Assembly: GCF_900094585.1 (NCBI RefSeq)
Contig: NZ_FMAG01000002.1
Span: forward strand, 1 to 64,000
Source of the DNA: Martinezella multihospitum
GTDB lineage: Bacteria > Pseudomonadota > Alphaproteobacteria > Rhizobiales > Rhizobiaceae
Length of the DNA: 64,000 bases
Reading direction: 5' to 3'
This document shows, piece after piece, positions 10,804-19,747 of this stretch. A model generated the notes under the pieces. The model was not told the DNA's origin, did no database searches, and saw only the letters and a program-made list of their open reading frames with translations. Made by a program: the position numbers and the translations under genes. Positions within the stretch are counted from its first letter, which is position 1, and each line of letters starts with the position of its first letter.

Positions 10804-10837
10804 TATTGCTTGTCAACAGTCACGGGCACGGAATGAC

Positions 10838-11488
10838 ATGACGCAGGAACAGATCGCGAGACGCAGGCGCAGCAAGGACGAGGCGGGCACACCGCGACGA
10901 ATACCCAGCCAGCAGCGTGGCCGCGAACGCGTCGATCTGATCCTGTCGGTGGCATCCGAGCTGATTGCCAAAAACGGCAGCGACGCGCTGCGCATGGGCG
11001 AGATCGTCGAAAAGGCCGGCGTCTCCTTCGGCTCGCTCTATCAATATTTCCCCGACAAGACGGCGATCATCCGCGTGCTGGCGGAACGCTTCAACGAGCA
11101 GGGCCGGCAATGCGTCGAGGATGAGCTGGTGGCAATTAGAGGCCACGACCAGCTTCAGGCAGGGCTTGGCCGCATCGTCGACGGCTACTACGCCATGTTT
11201 CTCGATGAGCCCGTCATGCGCGACATCTGGCACGCCACCCATGCCGACAAGCTGCTGCAGCAGGTCGACGCCGAGGACATGGAATGGCATTCCCAAGCAT
11301 TTCTGACGGTTCTCGAGCGCCTGTGGCCGGAACGCGACCAGGCTGAGCTGGCTAGAACGGCCCGATTGACCATGCAGCTCGTCGCCGCCGCCGTCCGCTA
11401 CGCGATTTCGATCGAAAGGGAGGAGGGGGACAAGGTGATCGCGCTGTTCAAAACCATGCTCCCGGCGGATCTCGGGCTCGCTCGCTAG
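10838..11488 (+). CDS. TetR-family transcriptional regulator
   Basis: 216 residues. The basic N-terminal arm (RRRRSKDEAGTPRR) leads into a TetR HTH (about 30-80: IVEKAGVSFGSLYQYFPDK). The C-terminal ligand domain is not assignable to a specific inducer. Divergent from the NmrA-like/DUF1772 pair; the tandem repeats in between suggest it represses them and itself. Confidence 0.9.
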   Translation: MTQEQIARRRRSKDEAGTPRRIPSQQRGRERVDLILSVASELIAKNGSDALRMGEIVEKAGVSFGSLYQYFPDKTAIIRVLAERFNEQGRQCVEDELVAIRGHDQLQAGLGRIVDGYYAMFLDEPVMRDIWHATHADKLLQQVDAEDMEWHSQAFLTVLERLWPERDQAELARTARLTMQLVAAAVRYAISIEREEGDKVIALFKTMLPADLGLAR

Positions 11489-11615
11489 ATCGTTCGAAGC
11501 CGCCTTTGTTCGCGGCAGCTGCGGCGATACCTGCAAAAGCTCTCATACGTCTGGAAACTGAGCCCGCTTGCTGCTATTGCCGCTGGAACATTAGCGCTGC
11601 GAAGGAGGCCCCCGC

Positions 11616-12314
11616 ATGACCCAGATGATATTCACCGATCGCACTGTCATGGCTGAGCTGATGGCGAGGATGCTTTGGGAGATCAAGGCGGTCCACTTCA
11701 ATGCCGACAAGCCCTATAAATTCGCTTCTGGCATGGCGAGCCCGGTCTATATCGATTGCCGCAAGCTGATCTCCTATCCGCGCATCCGCTCGACGATCAT
11801 GGATTTCGCCGCCAGCATCATCGTCCGCAATGTCGGTTTCGAGCAGTTCGATTGCGTTGCCGGCGGCGAGACGGCGGGCATTCCCTTTGCGGCCTTCCTG
11901 GCCGAGCGCCTGAACCTGCCGATGATCTATGTGCGCAAGCAGCCGAAGGGACACGGCCGCAACGCGCAGATCGAAGGCGATATGAAGGACGGCGCCCGCG
12001 TGCTCGTCATCGAGGATCTGACGACGGCCGGCGGCAGCATGTTCACCTTCATCGACGCGATCCGCGCGGCCGGCGGCATCGTCGATCATGGCATGGCGCT
12101 GTTCTACTACGGCATCTTCCCCGAGGCGGTCGAACGCTTCGCCAACCGCAAGGTCAGCCTGCAATACATCACGACCTGGCGCGAAGTGCTCGCCGTCGCC
12201 AAGGAGCAGAAGCTGTTCGACGACAAGACGCTTGAGGAAGTCGAGGCCTTTCTCAATGCACCGCTCGCCTGGTCCGGCTGGAATGGCGGTATTTCGGAGC
12301 TGCCCACAAACTGA
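11616..12314 (+). CDS. pyrE: Orotate phosphoribosyltransferase
   Basis: 232 residues; joins orotate to PRPP to give OMP. The PRPP-binding motif [13 protein letters not shown] and the flexible-loop lysines ([10 protein letters not shown]) are present. GGAGG precedes the ATG. A promoter is needed in the 127 bp after tetR, as the genes are functionally unrelated. It is followed by frk after 77 bp of AT-richer sequence, so frk may be separately transcribed. Confidence 0.94.
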   Translation: MTQMIFTDRTVMAELMARMLWEIKAVHFNADKPYKFASGMASPVYIDCRKLISYPRIRSTIMDFAASIIVRNVGFEQFDCVAGGETAGIPFAAFLAERLNLPMIYVRKQPKGHGRNAQIEGDMKDGARVLVIEDLTTAGGSMFTFIDAIRAAGGIVDHGMALFYYGIFPEAVERFANRKVSLQYITTWREVLAVAKEQKLFDDKTLEEVEAFLNAPLAWSGWNGGISELPTN

Positions 12315-12391
12315 CGCTTTGCTTTTGCATTGAATCTATCTAATCGATTTATGTAACTGGATAAGACAGACGCGCTCTTTGGGAGGCCGGA

Positions 12392-13318
12392 ATGATATTG
12401 TGCTGTGGCGAAGCTTTGATCGACATGCTGCCGCGGGATACGACGCTGGGCGAAAAGGGCTTTGCCCCCTATGCCGGCGGCGCGATCTTCAACACCGCGA
12501 TCGCGCTTGGTCGTCTCGGCGTTCCCGCCGGCTTCTTCACCGGCATCGCCGATGACATGATGGGCGAGATCCTGCGCGAAACTCTGGCTGCCTCCAAGGT
12601 CGATTACAGCTATTGCGCCATCACGCCGCGCCCAAGCACGATTGCTTTCGTCAAGCTCGTCAACGGCCAGGCGACCTATGCCTTCTATGATGAAGGTACG
12701 GCTGGCCGCATGATCACCGAGGCCGATCTCCCGACGCTCGGCGACGATTGCGAAGCGCTCCATTTCGGCGCGATCAGCCTGATCCCCGATCCCTGCGGAG
12801 CGACCTATGAGGCGCTGATGAAGCGCGAGCACCAGAGCCGCGTCATCTCGCTCGATCCGAACATCCGTCCAGGCTTCATCAAGGACAAGGCGTCTCACAT
12901 GGCGCGCCTCAACCGCATGGTCGCCATGTCCGACATTCTGAAATTCTCCGATGAGGATCTGGAATGGTTCGGCATATCAGGCAATCACGATGAACTGGCC
13001 GCCCATTGGCTCGGCCAGGGCGCAAAGCTCGTCGTCATCACCAAGGGTGCGGAAGGGGCAACCGGCTATACCAAGTCGCTGAAGGTCTCCGTGCCGAGCG
13101 AACGCGTCACCGTCGTCGATACGGTCGGTGCCGGCGATACCTTCGATGCCGGCATCCTCGCGTCGCTGAAGATGAACAATCTGCTGACCAAGGCGCAGGT
13201 TGCCTCGCTCAATGAGAAGGCGCTGCAGGATGCGCTCGCTCTTGGCGCCAAGGCTGCCGCCGTCACGGTCTCCCGCGCCGGCGCCAATCCGCCTTGGGCG
13301 CATGAGATAGGGCTTTAG
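12392..13318 (+). CDS. frk: Fructokinase (PfkB family)
   Basis: 308 residues, the size of rhizobial Frk. It phosphorylates fructose to fructose-6-phosphate, the step after uptake by FrcBCA. PfkB signatures are AGGAIFNTAIALGRLG near the N-terminus and the C-terminal DTVGAGDTFDAG with the catalytic Asp. GGGAGG lies 5 bases before the ATG. It is convergent with pgi, which turns the product into glucose-6-phosphate, so the two face each other across a repeat-filled gap. Confidence 0.9.
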   Translation: MILCCGEALIDMLPRDTTLGEKGFAPYAGGAIFNTAIALGRLGVPAGFFTGIADDMMGEILRETLAASKVDYSYCAITPRPSTIAFVKLVNGQATYAFYDEGTAGRMITEADLPTLGDDCEALHFGAISLIPDPCGATYEALMKREHQSRVISLDPNIRPGFIKDKASHMARLNRMVAMSDILKFSDEDLEWFGISGNHDELAAHWLGQGAKLVVITKGAEGATGYTKSLKVSVPSERVTVVDTVGAGDTFDAGILASLKMNNLLTKAQVASLNEKALQDALALGAKAAAVTVSRAGANPPWAHEIGL

Positions 13319-13353
13319 TCGTTCGTTGATCTTACAGGGTGAGGAGAGGCTGC

Positions 13354-13543
13354 ACCCCCCTCTGTCACTGTCGTGACATCTCCCCCACAAGGGGGGAGAT
13401 TGGTCGCGCGCAGGCACGCTTTACCTCAAGGAAGCATCGAATCCGCTGAAATTGCCGTTTATTGTTTTACGAGGGACGAGCGGCAAGCTCCCAGTGATCT
13501 CCCCCCTTGTGGGGGAGATGTCACGACAGTGACAGAGGGGGGT
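13354..13543. repeat. Composite element with 47-bp perfect inverted repeats
   Basis: Positions 13354-13400 and 13497-13543 are exact reverse complements around a 96-bp centre. Each arm is itself palindromic (ATCTCCCCC-ACAA-GGGGGGAGAT) and joined to the TCTGTCACTGTCGTGACA half. No gene fits inside. It lies between the 3' ends of frk and pgi and could end both transcripts. Confidence 0.85.
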
Positions 13544-13583
13544 ATTCTCACCACATATTCGGACAGTGCGGTCGTTCCGCAAA

Positions 13584-13707
13584 CCCTCCCCTTGAGGGGG
13601 AGGGTCGGCACGCAGTGCCGGGGTGATCCTTCAGTCGTTCCGATGCGGAGAGCCTAGTCACCCCCACCCGCCGCTTTGCGGCGACCTCCCCCCTCAAGGG
13701 GGAGGTG
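13584..13707. repeat. Imperfect inverted repeat of a second rhizobial family
   Basis: CTCCCCTTGAGGGGGAGGG at about 13586-13604 and the inverted CCTCCCCCCTCAAGGGGGAGG near 13685-13704 flank matching inner parts (GTCGGCAC...GTGCCGGGGTGA and GTCACCCCCACCCGCCG). Together with the neighbouring 47-bp inverted repeat it fills the 399-bp frk-pgi gap; I see nothing else in that gap. Confidence 0.7.
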
Positions 13708-13717
13708 AATAGACGCT

Positions 13718-15343
13718 TTACTCTGCCCGACTTGCCAGCGCAGCCACGAGCCCTTGCGTCGAGGAATCGTGGCCGGCAGCGCTTTCCTTGCCTTCGATGA
13801 CCGGAAGCAGACCGGTTGCCAGCTCCTTGCCGAGCTCGACGCCCCACTGGTCGAAGGAGTTGATGCGGAAGAGCACGCCTTCGACGAAGACGCGGTGTTC
13901 GTAGAGCGCGATCAGGCGCCCCAGAGCAAAGGGCGTCAGCTTGTCGTAGACGAAGGTGATCGACGGGCGGTTGCCGGTGAAGACGCGGTGCGGCGCAATG
14001 AAATCGGCCTTCTTGTCGTCCATGCCCTTGGAGGTCAGCTGAGCCTTGGCTTCCTCGAAGGTGCGGCCCTTCATCAGCGCTTCCGACTGCGCCAGGCAAT
14101 TGGCCATCAGCAGGTCGTGCTGATGGCGCAGCTCCGGCTCAAAACCGTTGGCGGCGATCATGAATTCGGCCGGGATGATGCTCGTGCCCTGGTGGATGAG
14201 CTGGTAGAAGGCGTGCTGGCCGTTGGTGCCGGGCTCGCCCCAGACGACCGGGCCGGAATTGCCTTCGACCGGCGTGCCGTCGATCGTCACGCCCTTGCCG
14301 TTCGATTCCATGTCGAGCTGCTGCAGATAGGCCGGGAAGCGCGACAGGCGCTGGTCGTAGGGCAGGATAGCGCGGGTCGGGTAGCCGAGCACGTTGCGGT
14401 GATAGAAGCCGATGAGCCCAAGCAGCATCGGCAGGTTTTCCTTGAACGGCGCCTGGCGGAAATGGTTGTCCATCGCATGCGCGCCGTCGAGGAACTTGCC
14501 GAAATTTTCCGGGCCGATCGCGATCATCAGCGGCAGGCCGATCGCCGACCAGATCGAGTAGCGGCCGCCGACCCAATCCCAGAAGCCGAAGACGCGTTCG
14601 CTGTCGATGCCGAAGGCGGCCACCTTGTCGAGCGCCGTCGAAACGGCGGCGAAGTGATGCTGCACGGCGGCTTCGCCGAGCGCATCGGCGATGAACTTGC
14701 GCGCCGTCTGGGCGTTGGTCATCGTTTCGATGGTCGTAAAGGTCTTCGACGCGACGATGAAGAGCGTCGTCTCCGGCTTCACGAGCTTCAAAATGTCGGC
14801 GATATGGGCGCCGTCGATGTTGGAGATGAAGTGCGAGCGCGGGCCGTCATGGAAGGGGGCGAGCGCCAGCGTCGCCATGACCGGGCCGAGATCGGAGCCG
14901 CCGATGCCGATGTTGATGACGTCGGTGATCGCCTTGCCGGTGGAGCCCTTCAGCGCGCCGGAGCGGATGCCGTCGGCAAACTTGCCCATGGCGGCAAGAA
15001 CCGCATTGACGTCAGGCATGACATCCTTGCCGTCGACGAGCACCGGCTTGTTCGAGCGGTTGCGGAGCGCGGTGTGCAGGACGGCGCGGTTTTCAGTGAA
15101 GTTGATGGCAACGCCGGAGAACATTTCCTCGCGCTTGGCGGCAACGCCGCCTTCGGCTGCGAGCTTCTCAAGGAGGGCGAGGATGTCGTCGTTCACTGCC
15201 GTCTTGGAGTAATCCATCAGCAGGTCGTCGAACGAGGCGCTGAAGCGGGAAAAGCGCTTGGGATCGGCGGCGAAGGCGGCACGAATATCGGTGGCCTTCG
15301 TTGCAGAGGCGGTGCTCTTCAGTTGATCGACGAGGGCGTTCAT
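13718..15343 (-). CDS. pgi: Glucose-6-phosphate isomerase
   Basis: 541 residues, the family length. Interconverts glucose-6-phosphate and fructose-6-phosphate in the cytosol. Family signatures include [21 protein letters not shown](I/T)[16 protein letters not shown] and the C-terminal [12 protein letters not shown] block. The start at 15343 ([10 protein letters not shown]) has GGAG nearby; the 12-residue upstream extension has none. It lies near frk and the frc operon, but in the opposite direction. Confidence 0.96.
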   Translation of the reverse strand: MNALVDQLKSTASATKATDIRAAFAADPKRFSRFSASFDDLLMDYSKTAVNDDILALLEKLAAEGGVAAKREEMFSGVAINFTENRAVLHTALRNRSNKPVLVDGKDVMPDVNAVLAAMGKFADGIRSGALKGSTGKAITDVINIGIGGSDLGPVMATLALAPFHDGPRSHFISNIDGAHIADILKLVKPETTLFIVASKTFTTIETMTNAQTARKFIADALGEAAVQHHFAAVSTALDKVAAFGIDSERVFGFWDWVGGRYSIWSAIGLPLMIAIGPENFGKFLDGAHAMDNHFRQAPFKENLPMLLGLIGFYHRNVLGYPTRAILPYDQRLSRFPAYLQQLDMESNGKGVTIDGTPVEGNSGPVVWGEPGTNGQHAFYQLIHQGTSIIPAEFMIAANGFEPELRHQHDLLMANCLAQSEALMKGRTFEEAKAQLTSKGMDDKKADFIAPHRVFTGNRPSITFVYDKLTPFALGRLIALYEHRVFVEGVLFRINSFDQWGVELGKELATGLLPVIEGKESAAGHDSSTQGLVAALASRAE

Positions 15344-15465
15344 GGGAGGCTCCTTGCGGTTCGCGCTTTCGGCCTTCAAACCGGGCCAAGCGCTTTGAGT
15401 TTGGTCGCGAAAACTATTCCCTATGTAGGGCGTAAATCAAGTTCACGTATCGTCCAAAACGAAAA

Positions 15466-15495
15466 AAGCCGCTCGTGAAAAAGCACGAGCGGCTT
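15466..15495 (-). terminator. Rho-independent terminator of fadD
   Basis: Perfect 12-bp stem (AAGCCGCTCGTG / CACGAGCGGCTT) with a six-base loop. Read leftward it is followed by a run of T, 21 bp after the fadD stop. Confidence 0.88.
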
Positions 15496-15516
15496 CCTGA
15501 ATGACATGGAATTATG

Positions 15517-17214
15517 TCAGCCGCGCAACTCCTTGCGCAGGATCTTGCCGACATTCGATTTCGGCAGTTCGGTGCGGAATTCGATGAAGCGCGGGCGCTT
15601 ATAGTTGGTGAGATTAGCCGCGCAATGAGCCTTGACGTCGGCCTCGGTCAGAGCCGGGTCCTTTTTGACGATGAAGAGCTTCACCGCCTCGCCGGAATGC
15701 GGGTCGGGCACGCCGATTGCCGCTGCCTCCAGCACGCCCGGATGCATGACGGCGACTTCCTCGATCTCGTTCGGATAGACGTTGAAGCCCGAGACCAGGA
15801 TCATATCCTTCTTGCGGTCGACGATCTTGGTATAGCCGCGCTCGTCCATGAAGCCCATGTCGCCGCTGCGGAAGAAGCCGTCTGCAGTCATGACGCGAGC
15901 GGTTTCGGCCGGCTGCTTCCAGTAGCCTGCCATCACCTGCGGCCCGCGGATGCAGATTTCGCCCACTTCGCCGAGCGGCAGCGAATTGCCATTCTCGTCG
16001 CGAATGTCGAAATCTGTGCCCGTGATCGGCAGGCCGATCGTGCCGGTGAATTCCGGGCTGTCGAAACGATTGGCGCTTGCGACCGGAGACGTCTCCGAGA
16101 GGCCGTAGCCTTCGGTGATCCAGGCGCCCGTCATCTTTTGCCAGCGCTCGGCGACCGGCCGCTGCACCGCCATGCCGCCCGCAAGCGTTCCGGTGTTGGA
16201 GAGATCGAGCTTGGTGAATTCGGGATTGTTCATCAGCGCATTGAACAGCGTGTTCAGGCCGGGGAACATGTCGAACTTGTACTTGCCCAGCTCCTTGATG
16301 AAGGCCGGAATGTCGCGCGGGTTGGCGATCAGCACGTTATGACCACCGAGCGACATGCCCATCAGCGAATTCACCGTCAGCGCAAAGATGTGATAGAGCG
16401 GCAGCGCGCAGACGAAGGTCAGCTGCTCGGGACGCGGCTTGTTGATATAGGCGGATTGCAGCCAGAGCAGCAATTGCAGCTGGTTGGCGAGAAGATTGGC
16501 ATGGGTGAGGATCGCACCCTTGGCAACGCCGGTCGTGCCTCCGGTATATTGCAGGAAGGCAATGTCGCTGCCGGTCAGTTCCGACAGCTTCAAGGGCAGA
16601 CGCGAGCCCTCGGCGATCACGCTCTTGAAGCTGCGATGGCCGGGAATGGACCATGCCGGAACGAGCTTCTTCACCTTGCGGACGATAAAGTTGACAATGT
16701 GGCCCTTGACGCCGAGCATATCACCAAGTGCCGTGACGACGACATGGCGCACATCCGTATGCGCCAGCACCTGCTCGACGGTATGGGCGAAGTTTTCGAG
16801 AACGAAGATCGCCTTGGCGCCGCAATCGCGCAGCTGATGCTCGAGTTCGCGCGGTGTGTAGAGCGGGTTGACGTTGACGACGACCAAGCCGGCGCGAAGG
16901 ATGCCGTAAACCGCGATCGGGTTCTGCAGCACGTTCGGCATCATCACGGCAACGCGATCGCCCTTCTGAAGACCGAGGCTCTGCAACCAGGCGGCAATCT
17001 TGCGCGTCTGCAGGCCGAGGTCGCGATAAGTGATGGATTTGCCCATGCTGGTGAAGGCGGGTCTGTCGGCATAGCGCGCGCAGCTTTCCTCCAGCAGTTC
17101 GGCGAGCGATGCATGCTCCAGCGGCGGCAGCTCCGCCGGCACGATATCCGGATAGGAGGCAAGCCATATCTTCTTGACTTGCGGTCTATCCGAGGGAGCG
17201 GAGACTGAATTCAT
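15517..17214 (-). CDS. fadD: Long-chain fatty-acid-CoA ligase
   Basis: 565 residues of the acyl-activating family. It activates fatty acids to acyl-CoA at the membrane for beta-oxidation. Motifs: YTGGTTGVAKGA (P-loop, about residue 215), GYGLSETSP, and the C-terminal RSGDMGFMDERGY...DRKKDMILVSGFNVYP stretch with the catalytic lysine region. The start ATG at 17214 has AGGAGG eight bases before; the in-frame GTG at 17220 is too close to that site. A TTGACGT/ACGTCAA palindrome 159 bp upstream suggests repression by a fatty-acid or acyl-CoA regulator. Confidence 0.9.
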   Translation of the reverse strand: MNSVSAPSDRPQVKKIWLASYPDIVPAELPPLEHASLAELLEESCARYADRPAFTSMGKSITYRDLGLQTRKIAAWLQSLGLQKGDRVAVMMPNVLQNPIAVYGILRAGLVVVNVNPLYTPRELEHQLRDCGAKAIFVLENFAHTVEQVLAHTDVRHVVVTALGDMLGVKGHIVNFIVRKVKKLVPAWSIPGHRSFKSVIAEGSRLPLKLSELTGSDIAFLQYTGGTTGVAKGAILTHANLLANQLQLLLWLQSAYINKPRPEQLTFVCALPLYHIFALTVNSLMGMSLGGHNVLIANPRDIPAFIKELGKYKFDMFPGLNTLFNALMNNPEFTKLDLSNTGTLAGGMAVQRPVAERWQKMTGAWITEGYGLSETSPVASANRFDSPEFTGTIGLPITGTDFDIRDENGNSLPLGEVGEICIRGPQVMAGYWKQPAETARVMTADGFFRSGDMGFMDERGYTKIVDRKKDMILVSGFNVYPNEIEEVAVMHPGVLEAAAIGVPDPHSGEAVKLFIVKKDPALTEADVKAHCAANLTNYKRPRFIEFRTELPKSNVGKILRKELRG

Positions 17215-17372
17215 GCGCACGTCCTCCTTTACGCATCATCACCACGCCCCGCCGTCTTGAGCGGCGGCCATGTAGAGTGTCATTGCGCGATCAAAAAGTC
17301 TCCCGCTTTTCACATCGCCGCAGTCTTTGCTCTCAACTAAATCATTGGAGCGCAACCGAAGCTACAATAACC

Positions 17373-17388
17373 TTGACGTAAACGTCAA
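17373..17388 (-). promoter_or_regulatory. ACGT-type palindromic operator upstream of fadD
   Basis: TTGACGT-AA-ACGTCAA, a perfect 7+7 inverted repeat, lies in the 348-bp gap between fadD and the PRC-barrel gene. It resembles sites of MerR-type LiuR regulators of acyl-CoA and branched-chain catabolism as I recall them. Read leftward its TTGACG could also be the fadD -35. A related but longer palindrome precedes the nitronate monooxygenase gene at 30298-30329. Confidence 0.6.
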
Positions 17389-17434
17389 TAATCGTCTTGC
17401 GCTCACGTTTTTTTACAATCTTGAAAAAAGTACT

Positions 17435-17459
17435 GGAACTTTTATGACAACGGAGCGTT
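17435..17459 (+). promoter_or_regulatory. EcfG-type (general stress) promoter of the PRC-barrel gene
   Basis: GGAAC at 17435-17439 and CGTT at 17456-17459, separated by exactly 16 bp. This matches the consensus of the alphaproteobacterial general-stress sigma factor EcfG (GGAAC-N16/17-CGTT). It is 104 bp before the start codon. Confidence 0.75.
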
Positions 17460-17562
17460 AATAGCGCCATGGGCTTAAACCCATCGGAGCATCGTGCTGC
17501 CTCAAAGAGCAGATCGGACGCTCCATAGTTTATGTGACGCGTATCCAAAAGGAGGTGCGCAT

Positions 17563-17955
17563 ATGCATAAAGAGAGTGCCGATTTTTCGGGTCGTGACCT
17601 TTACATCAAGGACATGTCGATGCTGGTCGCCTGCGACCGCGTCGAGGGGTCCAGGGTATTCGGTTCGGACGGCAAGCAGATTGGTCATATCGAGCGGTTG
17701 ATGCTTGAAAAAAGTGATGGACGCATCGCTTTCGTCATTCTGAGCTTCGGCGGCTTTTTCGGCATCGGTCAGGATCACTACCGGCTGCCATGGGAAAAGC
17801 TGCGCTACGATGCTCGCATCGCCGGCTATCGCGTCAGCATGACCAAGAACGACATCGAAAAAGCGCGTCGCTTCGCCAGCAAGGACGATCACGACCACAA
17901 GGACCATGGCCACAGGAGCCATGACTATTTTGGCGTGCCTCCCTACTGGATGTGA
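17563..17955 (+). CDS. PRC-barrel domain protein, probable general-stress protein
   Basis: 130 residues. A PRC-barrel beta domain spans about 20-95 (SRVFGSDGKQIGHIERLML, then a DHYRLPWEKLRYD end). The C-terminus is His/Asp-rich (KDDHDHKDHGHRSHD), suggesting metal binding. Start chosen at 17563, where AAAGGAGG precedes the ATG by the right spacing. PRC-barrel proteins of this size are common in rhizobial stress regulons, and the EcfG-type promoter at 17435 supports this. The molecular function is unknown. Confidence 0.85.
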   Translation: MHKESADFSGRDLYIKDMSMLVACDRVEGSRVFGSDGKQIGHIERLMLEKSDGRIAFVILSFGGFFGIGQDHYRLPWEKLRYDARIAGYRVSMTKNDIEKARRFASKDDHDHKDHGHRSHDYFGVPPYWM

Positions 17956-17980
17956 GCGGGTTGACGGAGCCGCTACGGTA

Positions 17981-18000
17981 AGCCCCGCCGCCGCGGGGCT
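17981..18000. terminator. Hairpin between convergent PRC-barrel and glyoxalase genes
   Basis: AGCCCCGC-CGCC-GCGGGGCT, an 8-bp perfect stem located between two converging stops. No long T-run on either side. Confidence 0.65.
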
Positions 18001-18015
18001 GTGCCTTGTTTGGCC

Positions 18016-18411
18016 CTATTGAAACCGCCCATGTCTTTGCACGACCTCGATCTTATAGCCATCGGGGTCGGTGACGAAGAAGAGCAACGCAAAAAGCTTC
18101 CCATCACGATTGAGTTCGATGATCTTGCCGGGGTTGAGCCCGAGTTTGGTCATGCGCGCATGCTCGTCCTTCAGTTCTGAAACCGAAGCCGCGAGGTGAC
18201 CATAGGCGTCTCCTTGCGCATAGGGTTCGATGCGGCCTTGATTGACGGTCAATTCCAGCTCGAACCCGGTCTCGGCATTGCTGAGATAGATCAGGGTGAA
18301 GGTCTCGAAGGCAATACGGTCGGCAATCTTCAGGCCGAAAGCCTTGTCGTAGAATTCGATCGAGCGCGCCTCGTCGAGCACGCGGATCATCGAGTGAATC
18401 ATCTTGGCCAT
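18016..18411 (-). CDS. gloA: Glyoxalase I-like VOC metalloprotein
   Basis: 131 residues matching lactoylglutathione lyase (methylglyoxal detoxification with glutathione). The four metal ligands of GloA are at the expected places: His in MIHSMIRV, Glu in FELELT, His in AYGHLA and Glu in YKIEVV. DPDGYKIE is the family signature. The start MAKMIHS at 18411 has GGAGG upstream; an ATG four codons earlier overlaps that site. Substrate assignment is by family. Confidence 0.82.
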   Translation of the reverse strand: MAKMIHSMIRVLDEARSIEFYDKAFGLKIADRIAFETFTLIYLSNAETGFELELTVNQGRIEPYAQGDAYGHLAASVSELKDEHARMTKLGLNPGKIIELNRDGKLFALLFFVTDPDGYKIEVVQRHGRFQ

Positions 18412-18589
18412 CGGCGCCTCCATCGGTCTTTGGAATGTACAGCCAAAGCCAATGCCACCGCGGGCTGATCAAGGCAAGCATATCGAAAATCGCTCCACCT
18501 TTGTTCGCGTGCAGATTCGGGGTTTCTGGATTTCGATCCGTCTGCTTAACTCCCCGGCGCTCAAGTATGCGGCTCAAGGGGGAGAAACC

Positions 18590-18973
18590 ATGTACTACGC
18601 TATTCTGGCCTATCACGAAGAAGATATCGTCGAATCCTGGAGCCAGGAGGAGGATGCTGCGCTCATGACGGATCTCTTGGAAATCAATGACCGCTTGGTC
18701 GCGCAAAAATCGCTGGGACCGGCTGCGCGTCTCGGATCGACCCAAAATGCCGTCACCTTGCGGGGGAAGGGTGCAGGCATGGTCATCGACGGCCCGTTTG
18801 CTGAAACCAAGGAACAGTTGCTCGGCTTCTACGTCGTCGATTTTCCGACGATTGAGGAGGCGGTCGAGGCAGCGCGTGAACTGCGTCGCGTCAATCCCAC
18901 CGCCGTTTACGAAGTCAGGCCGATTTCGCTCTACGTGCCCGGCGCATCCCTGCCGTCGGGCGAAGGCAATTGA
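18590..18973 (+). CDS. YCII/DGPF-domain protein
   Basis: 127 residues. The YCII-related (DGPF) domain is shown by MVIDGPFAETKEQLLGFYVVD with the eponymous DGPF. These ferredoxin-fold proteins have no settled reaction and are often near ECF sigma genes; none is seen here. Start at 18590 behind GGGGGAG. A longer open frame upstream (from 18404) overlaps the glyoxalase gene and is unlikely to be translated. Confidence 0.82.
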   Translation: MYYAILAYHEEDIVESWSQEEDAALMTDLLEINDRLVAQKSLGPAARLGSTQNAVTLRGKGAGMVIDGPFAETKEQLLGFYVVDFPTIEEAVEAARELRRVNPTAVYEVRPISLYVPGASLPSGEGN

Positions 18974-18997
18974 CAGAAGGCGCGATCGCCCTCGATC

Positions 18998-19747
18998 TCA
19001 ATGGGATTGGAGGCCGATCTTGCGCGTGACGGACCGCTCGATCATCTCCATGCCGTCATAGATCAGCACCGCCATTAGGCCGACGATCAGGCCGCCCTGC
19101 AGGATGAAGGCGGTGTTGTCGTTGATCAGCCCGGCGATGATGACTTCGCCGAGCCCCTTGGCGGCGACGGTGGAGCCGATCGTCGCCGTCCCGATATTGA
19201 TGACGGTTGCGATCTTCAGCCCCTCGATGATGAGCGGCAGGGCGAGCGGCAGCTCGACGCGGAAGAGTCGCTGCCAGCCATTCATGCCCATGCCGTCGGC
19301 GGCATCGAGCACCGAGGCAGGCACCTGCTGCAGTCCGGCGACCGTGTTTTCGAAGATCGGCAGCAAAGCGTAGAGGAAAAGCGCGATGAATGTCGGCACC
19401 GCGCCGAAGCCTGTCGTCGAAATGGCAAGCGCCAGAACGGCAACCGGCGGAAAAGTCTGGCCGGCATTGGCGATCGCCCGCGACAGCGGCAGGAAATCGG
19501 CGCCGATAGGCCGCGTGACGAAGATGCCGCCGAGAACGGCGAGGATGCCGCTTGCCGCGATCGAGACGAGGATCAGCTCGAGATGGCTGAGTGCCAGGCT
19601 CGGCAGACTGTTTTGCGTATAGATCGGCGATGCCCCGAATTTGGTCAGCGGCGCCAGAACCGGCGTCAGCCATTCCGGACGGAAGAGCATCACCAGCAGC
19701 AGTGTCAGCGCCAGCAGGCGAAAGAGATTGGCGGCGAGAAATCTCAT
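18998..19747 (-). CDS. Osmoprotectant ABC transporter permease (YehW-like)
   Basis: 249 residues, BPD_transp_1 permease with about six membrane segments. The EAA-type loop reads DAADGMGMNGWQRLFRVELP. Last gene of a leftward four-gene unit (binding protein, large permease, ATPase, small permease), which is the yehZYXW (osmF) layout for glycine betaine/choline uptake. Overlaps the ATPase gene by 4 bp. Confidence 0.86.
   Translation of the reverse strand: MRFLAANLFRLLALTLLLVMLFRPEWLTPVLAPLTKFGASPIYTQNSLPSLALSHLELILVSIAASGILAVLGGIFVTRPIGADFLPLSRAIANAGQTFPPVAVLALAISTTGFGAVPTFIALFLYALLPIFENTVAGLQQVPASVLDAADGMGMNGWQRLFRVELPLALPLIIEGLKIATVINIGTATIGSTVAAKGLGEVIIAGLINDNTAFILQGGLIVGLMAVLIYDGMEMIERSVTRKIGLQSH

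Noticed and set aside
13754..15478. 574-residue open frame on the plus strand opposite pgi
   Set aside because: Antisense shadow of pgi: no ribosome site, no domain pattern, Asp/Arg/His-rich composition typical of reversed high-GC coding DNA.
15514..17208. 564-residue open frame opposite fadD
   Set aside because: Shadow of a clear acyl-CoA ligase gene; same composition bias.
17342..17548. 68-residue open frame on the minus strand upstream of fadD
   Set aside because: Covers the ACGT palindrome and EcfG promoter; no ribosome site or domain.
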